Notes under the pieces: model-generated
Databases searched by the model: none
Told to the model about the DNA's origin: nothing
The model's input: only the letters and a program-made list of their open reading frames with translations
Origin: Chitinophaga pinensis
Lineage (GTDB): Bacteria; Bacteroidota; Bacteroidia; Chitinophagales; Chitinophagaceae
Direction: 5' to 3'
Assembly (NCBI RefSeq): GCF_007896845.1
Contig: NZ_VOHS01000009.1
Location: 124,001 to 188,000, forward strand
Length of the DNA: 64,000 nt
Shown: piece after piece, positions 44,543 to 54,800 of the stretch
Numbering within the stretch: the stretch's first letter is position 1
Layout of the letters: each line of letters opens with the position of its first letter
Made by a program: the position numbers and the translations under genes

Positions 44543-45523
44543 TTGCAGAGAAGAGACTTACGCGTTATATTAATATCACTGATTGTCAGTTTTGTTTTAA
44601 CGGGGACCAAATTTGCTGCATGGTTCCTGACCCACTCTGTAGCCATCCTTTCTGATGCGCTGGAATCGATTATCAACGTAGTGGCGGGGGCTTTTGCCTG
44701 TTATAGTATTTATCTTACCCGGAAACCGAAAGATGAAAATCATCCTTATGGGCATGGGAAGGTGGAGTTTTTTTCTATTGGTTTTGAGGGGGCGATGATC
44801 TTTATTGCCGGTTGTCTTATTCTTTTCAAGGCAGGGCAATATATCTTTATTCCTACGGAACTGAATAAACTGGATAAGGGTGTCTGGCTGGTAGGCGGTA
44901 CGACAGTGGCCAATCTGTTATTGGGACTTTTTCTGGTGCGGGAAGGAAAGAAACTGAATTCTATGACGATCACCGGTAACGGGCAGCACATTATGACGGA
45001 TGTATACAGCAGTCTCGGATTGATTGCCGCTTTGCTGCTCATACACTTTACCGGCTGGCAATGGATAGATCCGGCAGCATCCGCGCTGATGGGCGTATTA
45101 ATTTTACGTCAGGGATATCAGCTGCTGCGGACGTCAATTTCCGGTCTGATGGATGAAACGGATATGCGTGTAGTGGACAAGGTGATACAGGTATTGTCTG
45201 CGCATCGTGCGGCACGCTGGATAGATGTACATAATATGCGGGTGCAGCAATATGGTAACAACTATCATATTGATTGTCATCTGACTTTACCCTATTATCT
45301 GGAACTCAGTGACGCGCATGAAGAATTAAAGGCGATCGAACGACTGGTGAATGATGCGTTTTCCTCCGGAGAAGTGGAATTTTTTATACATACGGACCCT
45401 TGCATTCCGTCCTGTTGTCATTATTGTCAGATGGAAAATTGTCCTGTACGGCAGGATGCTTTTACAGGGATGATTGAATGGAAGAGAGAAAATGTCCTTC
45501 CCAACAGGAAGCATGGGGAGTAA
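44543..45523 (+). CDS. Cation diffusion facilitator (CDF) metal transporter with Cys-rich tail
   Basis: A 326-residue CDF transporter with six helices in the first 200 residues. TM2 carries SDALESIINVVAG and TM5 HIMTDVYSSLGLI, the usual metal-site segments. A histidine-containing cytoplasmic segment (NHPYGHGKVEFF) precedes TM3. The C-terminal cytoplasmic domain has the DVHNMRVQQYG and CHLTLPYYLEL motifs and ends in a Cys cluster CIPSCCHYCQMENCPVRQ, a candidate extra metal site. It exports divalent metals such as Zn, Fe or Co. The start is TTG, since no in-frame ATG lies nearby. It abuts the convergent hydrolase gene with no bases between the stop codons. Confidence 0.9.
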   Translation: MQRRDLRVILISLIVSFVLTGTKFAAWFLTHSVAILSDALESIINVVAGAFACYSIYLTRKPKDENHPYGHGKVEFFSIGFEGAMIFIAGCLILFKAGQYIFIPTELNKLDKGVWLVGGTTVANLLLGLFLVREGKKLNSMTITGNGQHIMTDVYSSLGLIAALLLIHFTGWQWIDPAASALMGVLILRQGYQLLRTSISGLMDETDMRVVDKVIQVLSAHRAARWIDVHNMRVQQYGNNYHIDCHLTLPYYLELSDAHEELKAIERLVNDAFSSGEVEFFIHTDPCIPSCCHYCQMENCPVRQDAFTGMIEWKRENVLPNRKHGE

Positions 45524-45537
45524 TTATTCCTCCCCAT
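45513..45537. terminator. Hairpin formed by the coding ends of two convergent genes
   Basis: Stem ATGGGGAG (45513-45520) pairs with CTCCCCAT (45530-45537). The loop carries both stop codons. It could act as a shared terminator for the CDF and hydrolase genes. Confidence 0.5.
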
Positions 45538-46711
45538 CCTCAGTACCATGTCCTAAGATGGCACTTACCGGTTTTACCGCACGGTAGATATTCCGGTTGT
45601 ATTTATTTCCAAGAATGATAATTGTGGAAGTATCTTTTATGATACGGTTGAACACGGTGTTATTGCCGTGCCACCAGCCATTGTGGTAAACGATCTCGCT
45701 ACTGTCAGGGTAAACCATGAGTCTCCAGCCAAGGCCGTAATTACGGATGCCGGGTTTTTCGTGGCTATAAGGCGTATAAGCTGCCTTAATGGTTTCCGGA
45801 GAGAACAGCTGACCGTTATACAGTGCCTGATCCCATTTGAGCATGTCTCTGGCAGTACTGTAGATACCTTTATCACCAAACACGCCATCGAAGTAGGTGT
45901 CAGGTTCCAGTTGTCCGTTGTATTTATGACTGGCTGTCTGGTGGGCGCGTACAGCGCTTGCCGGATCATATACAAAGGTATTGGTCATGCCCAGAGGATT
46001 GAAAAAGGTCTGCTGCATGAACTCGGCATACTTTTGTCCGCTTACTTTCTCAATAATTGCACCCAGCAGCATGTAATTCGTATTACAATACTGGAAATGT
46101 GTGCCCGGTGCATGCTGGATACGCGGACGATGTTTTATCATCAGCTGGATCACATCGTCATTGGAAAGGAATTTATCCTTATCCGGCCAGATGCTGTCGC
46201 AGAAGTAAAGATAGTTAGGCAGGCCGCTACGGTGGGAGAGCAGCATCTGCAGGGTAATACCCTTATATGGAAACTGAGGATAATATTTCTGTACGGAGTC
46301 CTGCAGGCTGAGTTTTCCTTTTTCCATCAGGGAAAGGATGCCCATTGCGGTAAAAGTCTTGGAAACGGAGGCCAGCTGGAAAGAGGAGCTATCATTGATA
46401 GCGGAGTTCTTGTTGCGGTAGTTTTCCAGCCCGTGGTATTGTTCAAAAATGACAACACCTTTTTTAGCGACAATCATGGAACCATTAAAGCCACCGCGAA
46501 CCATATCCTTGTAGAAACTGTTTAATTCTACCTGCTGTGCTTTGGTGGAGGGGGCGTTAAGAACGGCCATGGCTGTTTCGCTTAACACTTCTGTCCTCGG
46601 AGTATCTGCTTTATTTTTACCTTCTTTATTATTTGCTGCATTGCTCTGACAGGCTGTAATTGCGTACAAGGCCATGCCAGAAATAGTTAATACGATATAA
46701 GCTGCTTTCAT
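45524..46711 (-). CDS. Serine hydrolase (beta-lactamase / class C-like) lipoprotein
   Basis: A 395-residue lipoprotein (lipobox ITAC near residue 21). The SxxK motif is SVSK in SFQLASVSKTFTAMG, the YxN motif is YCNTNYMLLG, and the HxG-like motif is NGWWHGNN. This is the beta-lactamase/DD-peptidase/esterase fold of class C type. The function could be a peptidase or esterase; resistance should not be inferred. It is convergent with the CDF gene with zero spacing. Confidence 0.9.
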   Translation of the reverse strand: MKAAYIVLTISGMALYAITACQSNAANNKEGKNKADTPRTEVLSETAMAVLNAPSTKAQQVELNSFYKDMVRGGFNGSMIVAKKGVVIFEQYHGLENYRNKNSAINDSSSFQLASVSKTFTAMGILSLMEKGKLSLQDSVQKYYPQFPYKGITLQMLLSHRSGLPNYLYFCDSIWPDKDKFLSNDDVIQLMIKHRPRIQHAPGTHFQYCNTNYMLLGAIIEKVSGQKYAEFMQQTFFNPLGMTNTFVYDPASAVRAHQTASHKYNGQLEPDTYFDGVFGDKGIYSTARDMLKWDQALYNGQLFSPETIKAAYTPYSHEKPGIRNYGLGWRLMVYPDSSEIVYHNGWWHGNNTVFNRIIKDTSTIIILGNKYNRNIYRAVKPVSAILGHGTEDGEE

Positions 46712-47014
46712 CTGCTAGTTAGAGTCGGTTCTGTTTCTGCTTACTTAATTGTAAAGGCGCCAAAATTAGCCCCGGATGAATTGTTACGCAAAAAAAACAG
46801 TCGCCAAAACACGATTTTAAAGGTATTTTAAGATTTAAAGGACAAAAACGCCTAAAAAAGGGCCAAATTCGACTTAAATTTTGACGAAATCAAATTCGGA
46901 GGGCAGACTGTTTGATAATTGCTGAACATCTTTTAGGTTTGTGCCTTCGTTTTGGCATATTACAATTATTAAGCCAATTGTTTATTGCAGTTGGTAACGC
47001 ATAAAATATAATCA
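46712..47014. other. Divergent intergenic region between hydrolase and serA
   Basis: About 300 bases, A/T-rich, with no gene I can support. It holds the serA promoter at 46911-46941 (listed separately) and presumably the hydrolase promoter on the other strand, which I cannot pinpoint. Confidence 0.6.
46911..46941 (+). promoter_or_regulatory. Consensus promoter of serA
   Basis: TTTG at 46911-46914, a 19-nt spacer, then TAGGTTTG at 46934-46941: both boxes match the Bacteroidota consensus. The leader to the serA ATG is about 65 nt. Confidence 0.75.
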
Positions 47015-48253
47015 ATGGATCAGCAAAAGTTGACAAGTTATCCGAAGGAGAAGATCAATATTTTATTGTTGGAAAATATCAGCGATGCCGCAGCTGCGGA
47101 GTTTTCATCGGCGGGGTATGCCAATGTAAAAAGATTGTCGGGCGCATTAGGTGAGGAAGATCTGATCCGTGAAGTGAAAGACGTTCATCTGCTGGGTATC
47201 CGTTCGAAGACACAGGTTACCAAGAAAGTACTGGAAGCTGCCACCAAGTTACAGGCGGTGGGCTGTTTCTGTATTGGTACCAATCAGGTAGATCTGAAGA
47301 GCGCCCGTGAGATGGGGGTGGCTGTATTCAATGCTCCATATTCCAATACCCGTTCTGTAGCAGAACTGGTGATAGGGTTGTCTATCATGCTGATCCGCCG
47401 TATTCCTGATAAGAACGCGGCTGCACATGAAGGTATCTGGATGAAGGAAGCAAAGGGTAGTTACGAACTGCGTGGTAAGTCACTTGGTATTGTAGGATAT
47501 GGTAATATCGGTAGTCAGGTCAGCGTACTGGCGGAGGCTCTTGGTATGAATGTATTCTATTACGATGTGGAAACAAAACTGCCATTGGGTAATGCGGTTC
47601 AGTTACGTTCATTGGAAGCACTGTTCGGGCAGGCGGATATTATTTCCCTGCACGTTCCGTCTACAAAGACTACCGCAAACATGATCAATAAAGAAACTCT
47701 GAAACACGCGAAGAAGGGCGCTATTTTCATTAACTACGCCCGTGGCGAAGTAGTGGAACTGGATGACCTGAAGGATGCGCTGGTAAGCGGCCAGCTGTCA
47801 GGTGCAGCGATCGATGTGTTCCCGGTTGAACCTGAGAAAAATGGTGCAGCATTTTCTACTCCTTTGCAGAAATTATCCAATGTAATTCTGACGCCACATA
47901 TCGGTGGTAGCACAGAAGAAGCACAGCATAATATTGGTCTGGATGTGAGTGCAAAAATGCTGAACTATCTGGAGAAAGGTGCGAGCTTTGGTTCTCATAC
48001 CATTCCGGCTATCAGCGTACCGGCTGTAGATCATACACACCGTATCCTGCACATTCATCAGAACGTTCCGGGTGTGCTGTCAGAGATCAACACTGTATTG
48101 TCTCAGAATAAGATCAACATTCTGGGTCAGTATCTGAAGACGAATGACGCGATTGGCTATGTGGTACTGGACGTGGATAGCAAGTTATCCAAAGAAGCAT
48201 TTGCATTACTGAAAGATGTGAATCATACGATTAAAACAAGACTGCTTTACTAA
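47015..48253 (+). CDS. serA: D-3-phosphoglycerate dehydrogenase with ACT domain
   Basis: A 412-residue enzyme starting serine biosynthesis in the cytoplasm. NAD-binding fold with GIVGYGNIGSQV (Rossmann glycines), the catalytic Arg in the NYARGEVVELDDL region, Glu in DVFPVEPEK and His in LTPHIGGSTEEAQ, and a C-terminal ACT domain (about 340-412, HQNVPGVLSEINTVLSQNKINI) for serine feedback. The type with a single C-terminal ACT domain and about 410 residues is the E. coli kind. It has a consensus promoter and is followed immediately by a very long terminator hairpin. Confidence 0.97.
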   Translation: MDQQKLTSYPKEKINILLLENISDAAAAEFSSAGYANVKRLSGALGEEDLIREVKDVHLLGIRSKTQVTKKVLEAATKLQAVGCFCIGTNQVDLKSAREMGVAVFNAPYSNTRSVAELVIGLSIMLIRRIPDKNAAAHEGIWMKEAKGSYELRGKSLGIVGYGNIGSQVSVLAEALGMNVFYYDVETKLPLGNAVQLRSLEALFGQADIISLHVPSTKTTANMINKETLKHAKKGAIFINYARGEVVELDDLKDALVSGQLSGAAIDVFPVEPEKNGAAFSTPLQKLSNVILTPHIGGSTEEAQHNIGLDVSAKMLNYLEKGASFGSHTIPAISVPAVDHTHRILHIHQNVPGVLSEINTVLSQNKINILGQYLKTNDAIGYVVLDVDSKLSKEAFALLKDVNHTIKTRLLY

Positions 48254-48319
48254 GCAGCATATGAGATAAAAAAAGGCGATCGCTGAACAGCGATCGCCTT
48301 TTTTTATCTCATATGCTGC
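48254..48319. terminator. Exceptionally long terminator hairpin after serA (32-bp perfect stem)
   Basis: Starting directly after the serA stop codon, a perfect 32-bp inverted repeat (48254-48285 with 48288-48319) leaves a 2-nt loop. The core is GGCGATCGCTG flanked by A7 and T7, so it is a bidirectional terminator extended by a GCAGCATATGAGAT arm. Confidence 0.9.
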
Positions 48320-48538
48320 AATCAGGAATTGAATTCTGGTGAGATGAAGTATTACTAATTTAATAGCATATACGATAATTTAAATAATCTGATATTATAC
48401 TAAGAAGTTTGTAATTAAATCAGCTGCTATCAGTCATCTTAAGCGGAAATAATTATTTACTTTATTACTAACTAAATTGACTATACGTTAAGTAAAATTA
48501 GTAAAACTTAAGACGAAGTAATTCCTGATTTTTAAGGT

Positions 48539-50458
48539 TTATCCTGCCTTCTGAATTTTAAAACGTTTGTGATAAGTACCACTTGAAATATCCAGAATAT
48601 AGAACCCACGCGGCAGGTTGGAGGTGTTCAGGAAACACGCAGATTGTTTACCTTTTACCACAGAACGTAACACCTGACGACCGTTGAGATCAAAGATTGT
48701 TGCTACGTGAGAAGCGTAGGCCGCAGGTACAGTGTAGTTCAGCTGATTACCAAACGGATTCGGATATACGTTTAATTGTACATCTTTTTGTGTCTCTTCC
48801 GGTCTGGAAGCTGCGAGTGTGGAAGCAGCAGCTGCTGGTCCGACGATAGTGAAATTAAATTTCTCCCATCCATCAATTGTAGGGCGTGTACAGGTCATTG
48901 CAGCGGCGCCATTTTCCGAAGAAACATACAAGCCATTATTACCTCTCAGGGAGATGGTACCGTCGGCATTGGAAATCCAGTCGAAAGCTTCATAAGAAGC
49001 GGCGGTGGTACGATTACAGGTGATGGCTTGCAGACCATTTTCAGATGAAACGTATTTGCCCATGCTACGCAGGTTTACTTTGCCCGGACCGGCATTCCAC
49101 ACGGAGAATTGTTCCCACGTCTGCGGAGCCGTTCTTTCGCAGGTCATAGCTTTTGTACCATTTTCACCACTTACATAGAGATTGTTGCTACCTCTGAGCG
49201 TGATGATCTGGCCGACCGGAATGTTATTACCGGGGTTGCTGGTTGTGGAAAACTGTACCCAGTTGAGGTTGAAGCCACCTGCAGAGACATGGAGACGTAA
49301 TGTTTGCTCTCCGGCAGAGAGTGTGGCAGTTGTGGTGACGGTGGTCCATGTCTGCCATGCACCTGTAACCGGCACAGTAGCTGTGGACAATACTGCGCCA
49401 TCTTTTCTCAGTTCGATAGTACCGCCGGCAGTCTCGCTGGCTACTCTGAACTGAACATTGTAAGTGCCTGCAGTCTGTACGTTGACTTTGTAATCCAGCC
49501 AGTCACCCGCATCGGTGTAACCAACGTTTAATCCGCCGCCGGCATCTGTGGTAGCTTCTGTCTGGATACCGCTCATACTGGTGAAATTTTCTGCCTGTAC
49601 GGTACCTGGAATTGGAAGGGCAGGAGCGGGGCCTCCCGGTGTAACGCCACCGAGCCAGAGTAATCCGTCGATAATAAATCTGTTCTGGATTTCGCTGGCG
49701 AAGGTGGATGATTTCGGCGTGTTGTTGCTGTAGTTCATGTCGTTGTGACCGAAGTTGGCGTACAGCATTTTGAAGTTGTTGTTGGTCCACATGATCGGGT
49801 AGTAACCGCTTGTCCAGGACTGGTTTGGATCGGTACCGAGCGGGAAGCTCACCGGATCTACGGATGCAAGAATCCTGATGTTGCTGTTGGTTCGCAGATC
49901 ATTGGTCCAGCTGTACCATTCGCTGACAGCCGAAGTGAAAGTTGCCGGTAATCGCAGGGTACTGGCGTGCGTACGGTCTTCCACTTTGAGCGTAGCGCTG
50001 GTAGGTCCCCAGGTGTTGTTGCGGAAGTTACCGCTGCCGAGGAAGGTGTTGTGATACCAGCTCCAGCCGGAGGCGCTGGTGGTGAAAGCGCACACATGGA
50101 AGCCCATCCATGCGCCACCGTTTTGCATGTACTGCTGAAAGGCGGCCCGCTGAGCGGCGCCGGAAGGCAGATCATCGAGGAAGAGGACTACCTGGTACTG
50201 CGACAGAAAGGTTGCATTCAGGTTGTTCCAGTTGTTGGTCGCTTCATAGGAGAAATTGTACTGCGCGGCGATGGTGGGAAACCAGCGGTTGGCTTCCTGT
50301 ACAAAGCTGATGTGTGCAGCGTCCCATGTGCCATTGTAGAAAGCAATGACTTTAAAGCGGGGCGTCTGAGCCTGTGAATGGAAAGCTGCGGTCAGCAGCA
50401 AAAGGAATAATGCAAGGGTCTGCATTATCCGTTTGTAACGGAGAACGTGGATTGTCAT
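48539..50458 (-). CDS. Secreted ThuA-like/CBM6/beta-trefoil protein with T9SS type A sorting domain
   Basis: About 639 residues. A signal peptide (QAQ cleavage, about residue 30) is followed by a ThuA-like glutamine-amidotransferase-fold domain (about 35-270, [17 protein letters not shown] and WMGFHVCAF), a CBM6 (about 282-405, [15 protein letters not shown] and [15 protein letters not shown]), a fascin-like beta-trefoil (about 412-540; repeats of [15 protein letters not shown] and LYVSSENG) and a T9SS sorting domain (about 555-639; [16 protein letters not shown] to [10 protein letters not shown]). It is secreted through the gliding-associated type IX system and probably binds or acts on polysaccharide. 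ATG at 50458 is chosen (a TTG lies three codons upstream), but an ATG at 50425 would start the signal peptide more tightly. Confidence 0.9.
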   Translation of the reverse strand: MTIHVLRYKRIMQTLALFLLLLTAAFHSQAQTPRFKVIAFYNGTWDAAHISFVQEANRWFPTIAAQYNFSYEATNNWNNLNATFLSQYQVVLFLDDLPSGAAQRAAFQQYMQNGGAWMGFHVCAFTTSASGWSWYHNTFLGSGNFRNNTWGPTSATLKVEDRTHASTLRLPATFTSAVSEWYSWTNDLRTNSNIRILASVDPVSFPLGTDPNQSWTSGYYPIMWTNNNFKMLYANFGHNDMNYSNNTPKSSTFASEIQNRFIIDGLLWLGGVTPGGPAPALPIPGTVQAENFTSMSGIQTEATTDAGGGLNVGYTDAGDWLDYKVNVQTAGTYNVQFRVASETAGGTIELRKDGAVLSTATVPVTGAWQTWTTVTTTATLSAGEQTLRLHVSAGGFNLNWVQFSTTSNPGNNIPVGQIITLRGSNNLYVSGENGTKAMTCERTAPQTWEQFSVWNAGPGKVNLRSMGKYVSSENGLQAITCNRTTAASYEAFDWISNADGTISLRGNNGLYVSSENGAAAMTCTRPTIDGWEKFNFTIVGPAAAASTLAASRPEETQKDVQLNVYPNPFGNQLNYTVPAAYASHVATIFDLNGRQVLRSVVKGKQSACFLNTSNLPRGFYILDISSGTYHKRFKIQKAG

Positions 50459-50547
50459 CTGGGACAATTTAACAGTTATTAAGAGGGTGGTATAGGTTAC
50501 CTATCGCATCCAAGATAGCTAAAAAAGGGGGGAAAACGATAAAAACC

Positions 50548-50622
50548 CTTTTGATAGTACTCAACTTACGTTAATGCTACGTTTTAAACGTAGCATTAAC
50601 GTAAGTTGAGTACTATCAAAAG
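50548..50622. repeat. 75-nt perfect palindrome (37-bp arms, 1-nt centre)
   Basis: The arms beginning CTTTTGATAGTACTCAACTT and ending AAGTTGAGTACTATCAAAAG are exactly complementary, with the centre GTTTTAAAC. It is A/T-rich, has no T tract and lies about 90 bp upstream of the ThuA-like gene start. It lies beyond the hairpin that already terminates rplT. It could be an operator, a cruciform, an RNA hairpin or a remnant of a small mobile repeat. Confidence 0.7.
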
Positions 50623-50710
50623 AGCTTATAGACTATCAGCCAATGGCTGACAACTATAAAGATAAAACGCAGGACTTTATCTCCAATGCAGGGGTGGATC
50701 AGATTTGTCC

Positions 50711-50746
50711 AAAAACAAAACAGCCGGTGTTTATTTAACACCGGCT
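50711..50746 (-). terminator. rpmI-rplT terminator
   Basis: A perfect 10-bp stem AGCCGGTGTT/AACACCGGCT with a 5-nt loop. Read on the minus strand it is followed by GTTTTGTTTTT. Confidence 0.8.
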
Positions 50747-50779
50747 ATCAAGTATTTTATGCTTCGAAGCTTCGCGAGA

Positions 50780-51124
50780 TTACTTAACGGAAGCAACCAG
50801 ATTTTTGAAAGTTTCTGGTTCATTCATTGCCAGATCAGCTAATACCTTCCTGTTCAGGCCGATATTTTTAACTGACAATTTATGGATAAACTCAGAATAA
50901 GTGATTCCTTCAGCGCGAACTGCAGCGTTGATACGAGCGATCCACAGCTGACGGTAATTTCTTTTCTTGAGTTTGCGACCTACGTAGCTATACGTAAGAC
51001 CTTTCTCCAATACGTTTTTCGCTACGGTATAAACATTTTTACGTTTACCGTAGAAGCCTTTGGCCTGCTTTAATATTTTCTTCCTGCGGGCCCTGGAAGC
51101 AACAGCATTTACTGAACGAGGCAT
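50780..51124 (-). CDS. rplT: 50S ribosomal protein L20
   Basis: A 114-residue basic protein of full length. It has the L20 signature [26 protein letters not shown] and [21 protein letters not shown], typical of the assembly-essential 23S-binding protein. It follows rpmI by 55 bp on the same strand and ends at a terminator. The usual upstream partner infC is 17 kb away. Confidence 0.98.
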   Translation of the reverse strand: MPRSVNAVASRARRKKILKQAKGFYGKRKNVYTVAKNVLEKGLTYSYVGRKLKKRNYRQLWIARINAAVRAEGITYSEFIHKLSVKNIGLNRKVLADLAMNEPETFKNLVASVK

Positions 51125-51179
51125 ATAGTGCTTTTTTGATCAGGTTTAATAATTAATTACTCAACAACACCACTTCTCA

Positions 51180-51377
51180 TTATCTGAGAGCAAGCATTCT
51201 TTTTACCAGGTTCAGGTTAGCCGAATCTACAAGGGTGCTACCTCTCAGGTGGCGTTTTCTCTTGTTAGACTTCTTAGTCAGCAAGTGACTTTTGAAGGCA
51301 TTATACCTCTTAATCTGTCCGCTCCCGGTCACCTTGAAGGTCTTCTTCGCCCGGGAATGAGTCTTTACTTTGGGCAT
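51180..51377 (-). CDS. rpmI: 50S ribosomal protein L35
   Basis: A 65-residue very basic protein, [20 protein letters not shown], with the C-terminal segment [20 protein letters not shown]. It is typical L35 in length and sequence. It is first in a two-gene operon with rplT and has its own promoter at 51398-51405. Confidence 0.98.
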   Translation of the reverse strand: MPKVKTHSRAKKTFKVTGSGQIKRYNAFKSHLLTKKSNKRKRHLRGSTLVDSANLNLVKRMLALR

Positions 51378-51397
51378 CTTACATCAAATTTGGTCTG

Positions 51398-51405
51398 CAA
51401 AGGTA
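51398..51405 (-). promoter_or_regulatory. Promoter -7 element of rpmI-rplT
   Basis: Minus strand TACCTTTG matches TAnnTTTG exactly, with TTG candidates 15 and 18 nt upstream. It gives rpmI-rplT a promoter independent of infC. Confidence 0.6.
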
Positions 51406-51814
51406 GGTAAATATTTCATACAACAAGCACGTGTTATAAAATATTTATTAACGTATTGCGAGTGTGGATAACTTTTAACCACAACAGCAAACTTTTTTTC
51501 GTCCAACTAAGGTACTGAAAATCAAATTCCCCCCGCCCTCTTATTTCTAATTATGCTTCCATTTATCGCTTTAGAATATATACACATTTTTTATATTTCC
51601 TATATTAGTTATAATTTTAATTTTAAAATAGTCTCATTTCTTAGCCATATCAAGAAAAAAATGATCAAGCCTATGGAAACACTTTACACTTCTCAAAAAG
51701 CCATTCCGGAAAGGGATTGGAGTCATGAACGATCGGTAAGCTATTGTAAATCCGTCAGTTGGTGCGATGTCTAATCGCGGCTCATCTGATACTTTTTTCA
51801 CAAAACACCTACTG
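51406..51814. other. A/T-rich intergenic region before the giant repeat gene
   Basis: About 400 bases, strongly A/T-rich. The only open frame of any size (51553-51774) lacks a signal or family likeness and overlaps the probable promoter area of the giant gene. I see no confident promoter match. Confidence 0.55.
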
Positions 51815-54800
51815 ATGAAAAAGATTCTAATCCTATTATATACTATGATGTGTTGTGTCGTGGCGATGGCCCAGACCAACCCTCCGGTATATGTTAACGT
51901 GCCGGATGAAGTTTGTATCTCGACCGCCAGTAGTACTGCCGGTCAGGCCAAATATCTGAGCATTAACGCCATGATACCCACCAGTAATGGGTACCGGCAA
52001 ACTTCCGACCAGGCTACATGGACGATATCGGGACCATCCGGGACTGATGCGGACTATGAAATCCTGTACACGGGTAATACCGCCGCAACGACTAAAGCAG
52101 CCAAGCTACAAAGAACAAAGTCGCTGACGTTGCAGTTTATGCAGGCCGGTACCTATACCGTGAATATTTCCATTCCCTATACGTACAACAATGGATCGGT
52201 AAGAACTTATACCACCAGCCGTACGATTATAGCGCATGACTGTACCATTAATATCTGTGGATCCAACGAGGCCAATGATAAACCAGGTTTCTTTGAGGAC
52301 TTTGGTACGATGGCCAGCGGACAAACCCGTAGAAAATATCCGATCGATGGCGTAGTAACCTACGACTATCAGGGTACAGGGGAACTTGCAGATAACTATT
52401 ATGCAATTTCTAACACGACCCAGTTAAAGGGAGACTGGGTGAACAACACTGACCACACCGGTAACAACCGTGGTGCGATGCTGGTTGCAAACTCCGCTTA
52501 TCTCCCGAAAAGAATGTATCAGAAAACAGTAACAGGTCTCTGTCGCGGTTCTGTATACAACTTTAGTGCATGGTTGATTAACATCAACCCTATTGGCGTT
52601 TTTGAAAGTGGTTGTGTCAGCAAATATCAATATGCTGGTGTAACCTTCCAGGTGGTGAATGCCGCCAACCCAAGCCAGATTCTGGCAAACTTCCCAACCT
52701 ATAACGTGTCAATGGACCTCAGTAATGCTAAATCGAGCTGGCAAAAATATGGTGGCTCATTTACGGTACCGTCCAATATTGACTCCGTTAAGGTAATTAT
52801 CATGAACGACATGGATGGTGGTTGTGGTAACGATATCGCGATTGACGATATCGAATTCGCATATTGTAGCCCAAGCATCACCGCATCTATTAAAGGTAAG
52901 ACAGATAACCTCGCGGAAGTAGTCTGCGAAGGCGCTCCTATTACCCTTACATCAAATTATACTCCTGCTACTTATTTTACAAATCCGGCTTACCAGTGGG
53001 AAATGAGTGATGACGAAGGTCTCACTTATGTGAATGTTCCATTTGGTACCAATACAGCAAAAGAACTGGTAATCGGACCTGGTGAACTGAAAGGTACCAG
53101 AAACGTTCCCACTTCTTATCGTTTCCGCGTCCGTATTTATGAAGTCGGGAGTAACTCGGTCACGTGTGCGGCGCCCTCGGAATTCGTCCGGTTAACGATC
53201 CTGCCAATGCCACAGCTCTACCTCACCAAGAGTAGGGTCTGCGCGGGGGCCTTTGTTGAATTACAGGCATCTGGTGGTTTCGACCGGTTTACATGGAGAG
53301 ACCTTCCGGGATACGTAGGTGATACCCGTACCATCCAGATATTGGGTGATACCACTATTATGGTATACGGTTATGTGGATTATGCGGATGGACACACCTG
53401 TGTGGACTCCAATACTGCATTCATCAGTTCCGTAGAAGCGCCTGTTGTAGAAGTCATCTCAACTTCACAGAATATTTGTGAAGGATCCTCTGTTGATATC
53501 AAAATCAACGACGTTCTGAACAATGGTACTAATATTATTAAATGGTACCAGGGTCCTAATGCAGGTGGTACACTTACTCCTTTACCAGCATACGATGGTC
53601 TGACTACACTTTCTCAGGTACAGATCAATAATTCTGCTGAAGGCGTTTTCACCGTTGTGGTAAGCACACCGGGTGACATATGTAGGGTACAATCCGCACC
53701 ATTCATTGTTAATGTAACACCAATCCCCGTAGCCGAAGCTGGTCCTTCACAATTCGCTTGTGCAAGTATGAACTCTTCCGGTAACTTCACAATGGCAGCA
53801 CAACTGCTGACCGGTGAAAGCGGTGTATGGACAATTGACTCTATCTGGGGTCCGGCTGCACCTCCTGATACTGTAGGTGTAAATCTGAAAGATTACGCGA
53901 ACATCACCCTGCCTACTCTTCGCAACACAAGAGTAACGTTGAAAAAAGGTGGTACAAGTGTAAGATTCAAATGGACTGTAAAAAGTACAACCAACAACGC
54001 CTGTGCAAGCAGCGACACCGTAACCCTGTCTCTCCTGTACGATCCGTCTTACAGCGACGCAGGTCCGGATACTACGCTTTGTGGTAATAATAATGTATTT
54101 ACGATGAGGGCCAGCAGACCTGATCCGACGCTTACAGGATTGTATGCGGAGACAGGAACCTGGAAACTGGTGAGCGGTAACGCTACCATCGCGAATATTA
54201 ATCAATATAATACCACCGTTACCTCTCTGGTAAATGAACAGGATATCGTATTGACATGGAAGATTACCAATGCTGGTAATTGTACGCCGAATGAAGATAC
54301 TGTTATACTGCACAAGACTACCAGACCGATCATCAGACTGCAACCAGTACCAGTGCTTTGTAACACAGCGACTACCTTCAATCTGGATACTATTTCCACA
54401 AAAGGTAACCCGAATGTATACTCACTGACTACCGGTACACCAGCAATGCCAGGCTTCACGGCTGTCACCAATGACACCATCAAAGCATGGCCTCTGACCT
54501 TCAACATTCCTGCAAATACGCCAGCTGGCAACTATAGCTTCAACATGAGCTATAAAAACAGCGCGTCTGCGGGTTGTGACTCTACTATTACTTTCACGGT
54601 AGGTGTAGCAACGCCTCCGACTGCTCCGACTTCCGTAACTGTTGGTACACCTGGCATCTGCGTAACCGGTTCCACTACACTGACTGTTGTAGGCGGTAAC
54701 CTGGGCACTCAGCCAAATGGTACACCAAATGCAGTATGGAGATGGTACGCAGGTGGTTGCGGAACAGGTACTGCTATCGGTACCGGTGCTACTATCACTG

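Larger units (their letters stand above)
50459..50779. other. Intergenic region with a palindrome and the rplT terminator
   Basis: About 320 bases, no gene supported. It contains the 75-nt palindrome at 50548-50622 and the hairpin at 50722-50746 that probably ends rpmI-rplT, both listed separately. Confidence 0.6.

Noticed and set aside
51553..51774. Open frame of 73 codons before the giant gene
   Set aside because: A/T-rich, no recognisable domain, no good start context, and lies in the likely promoter region.
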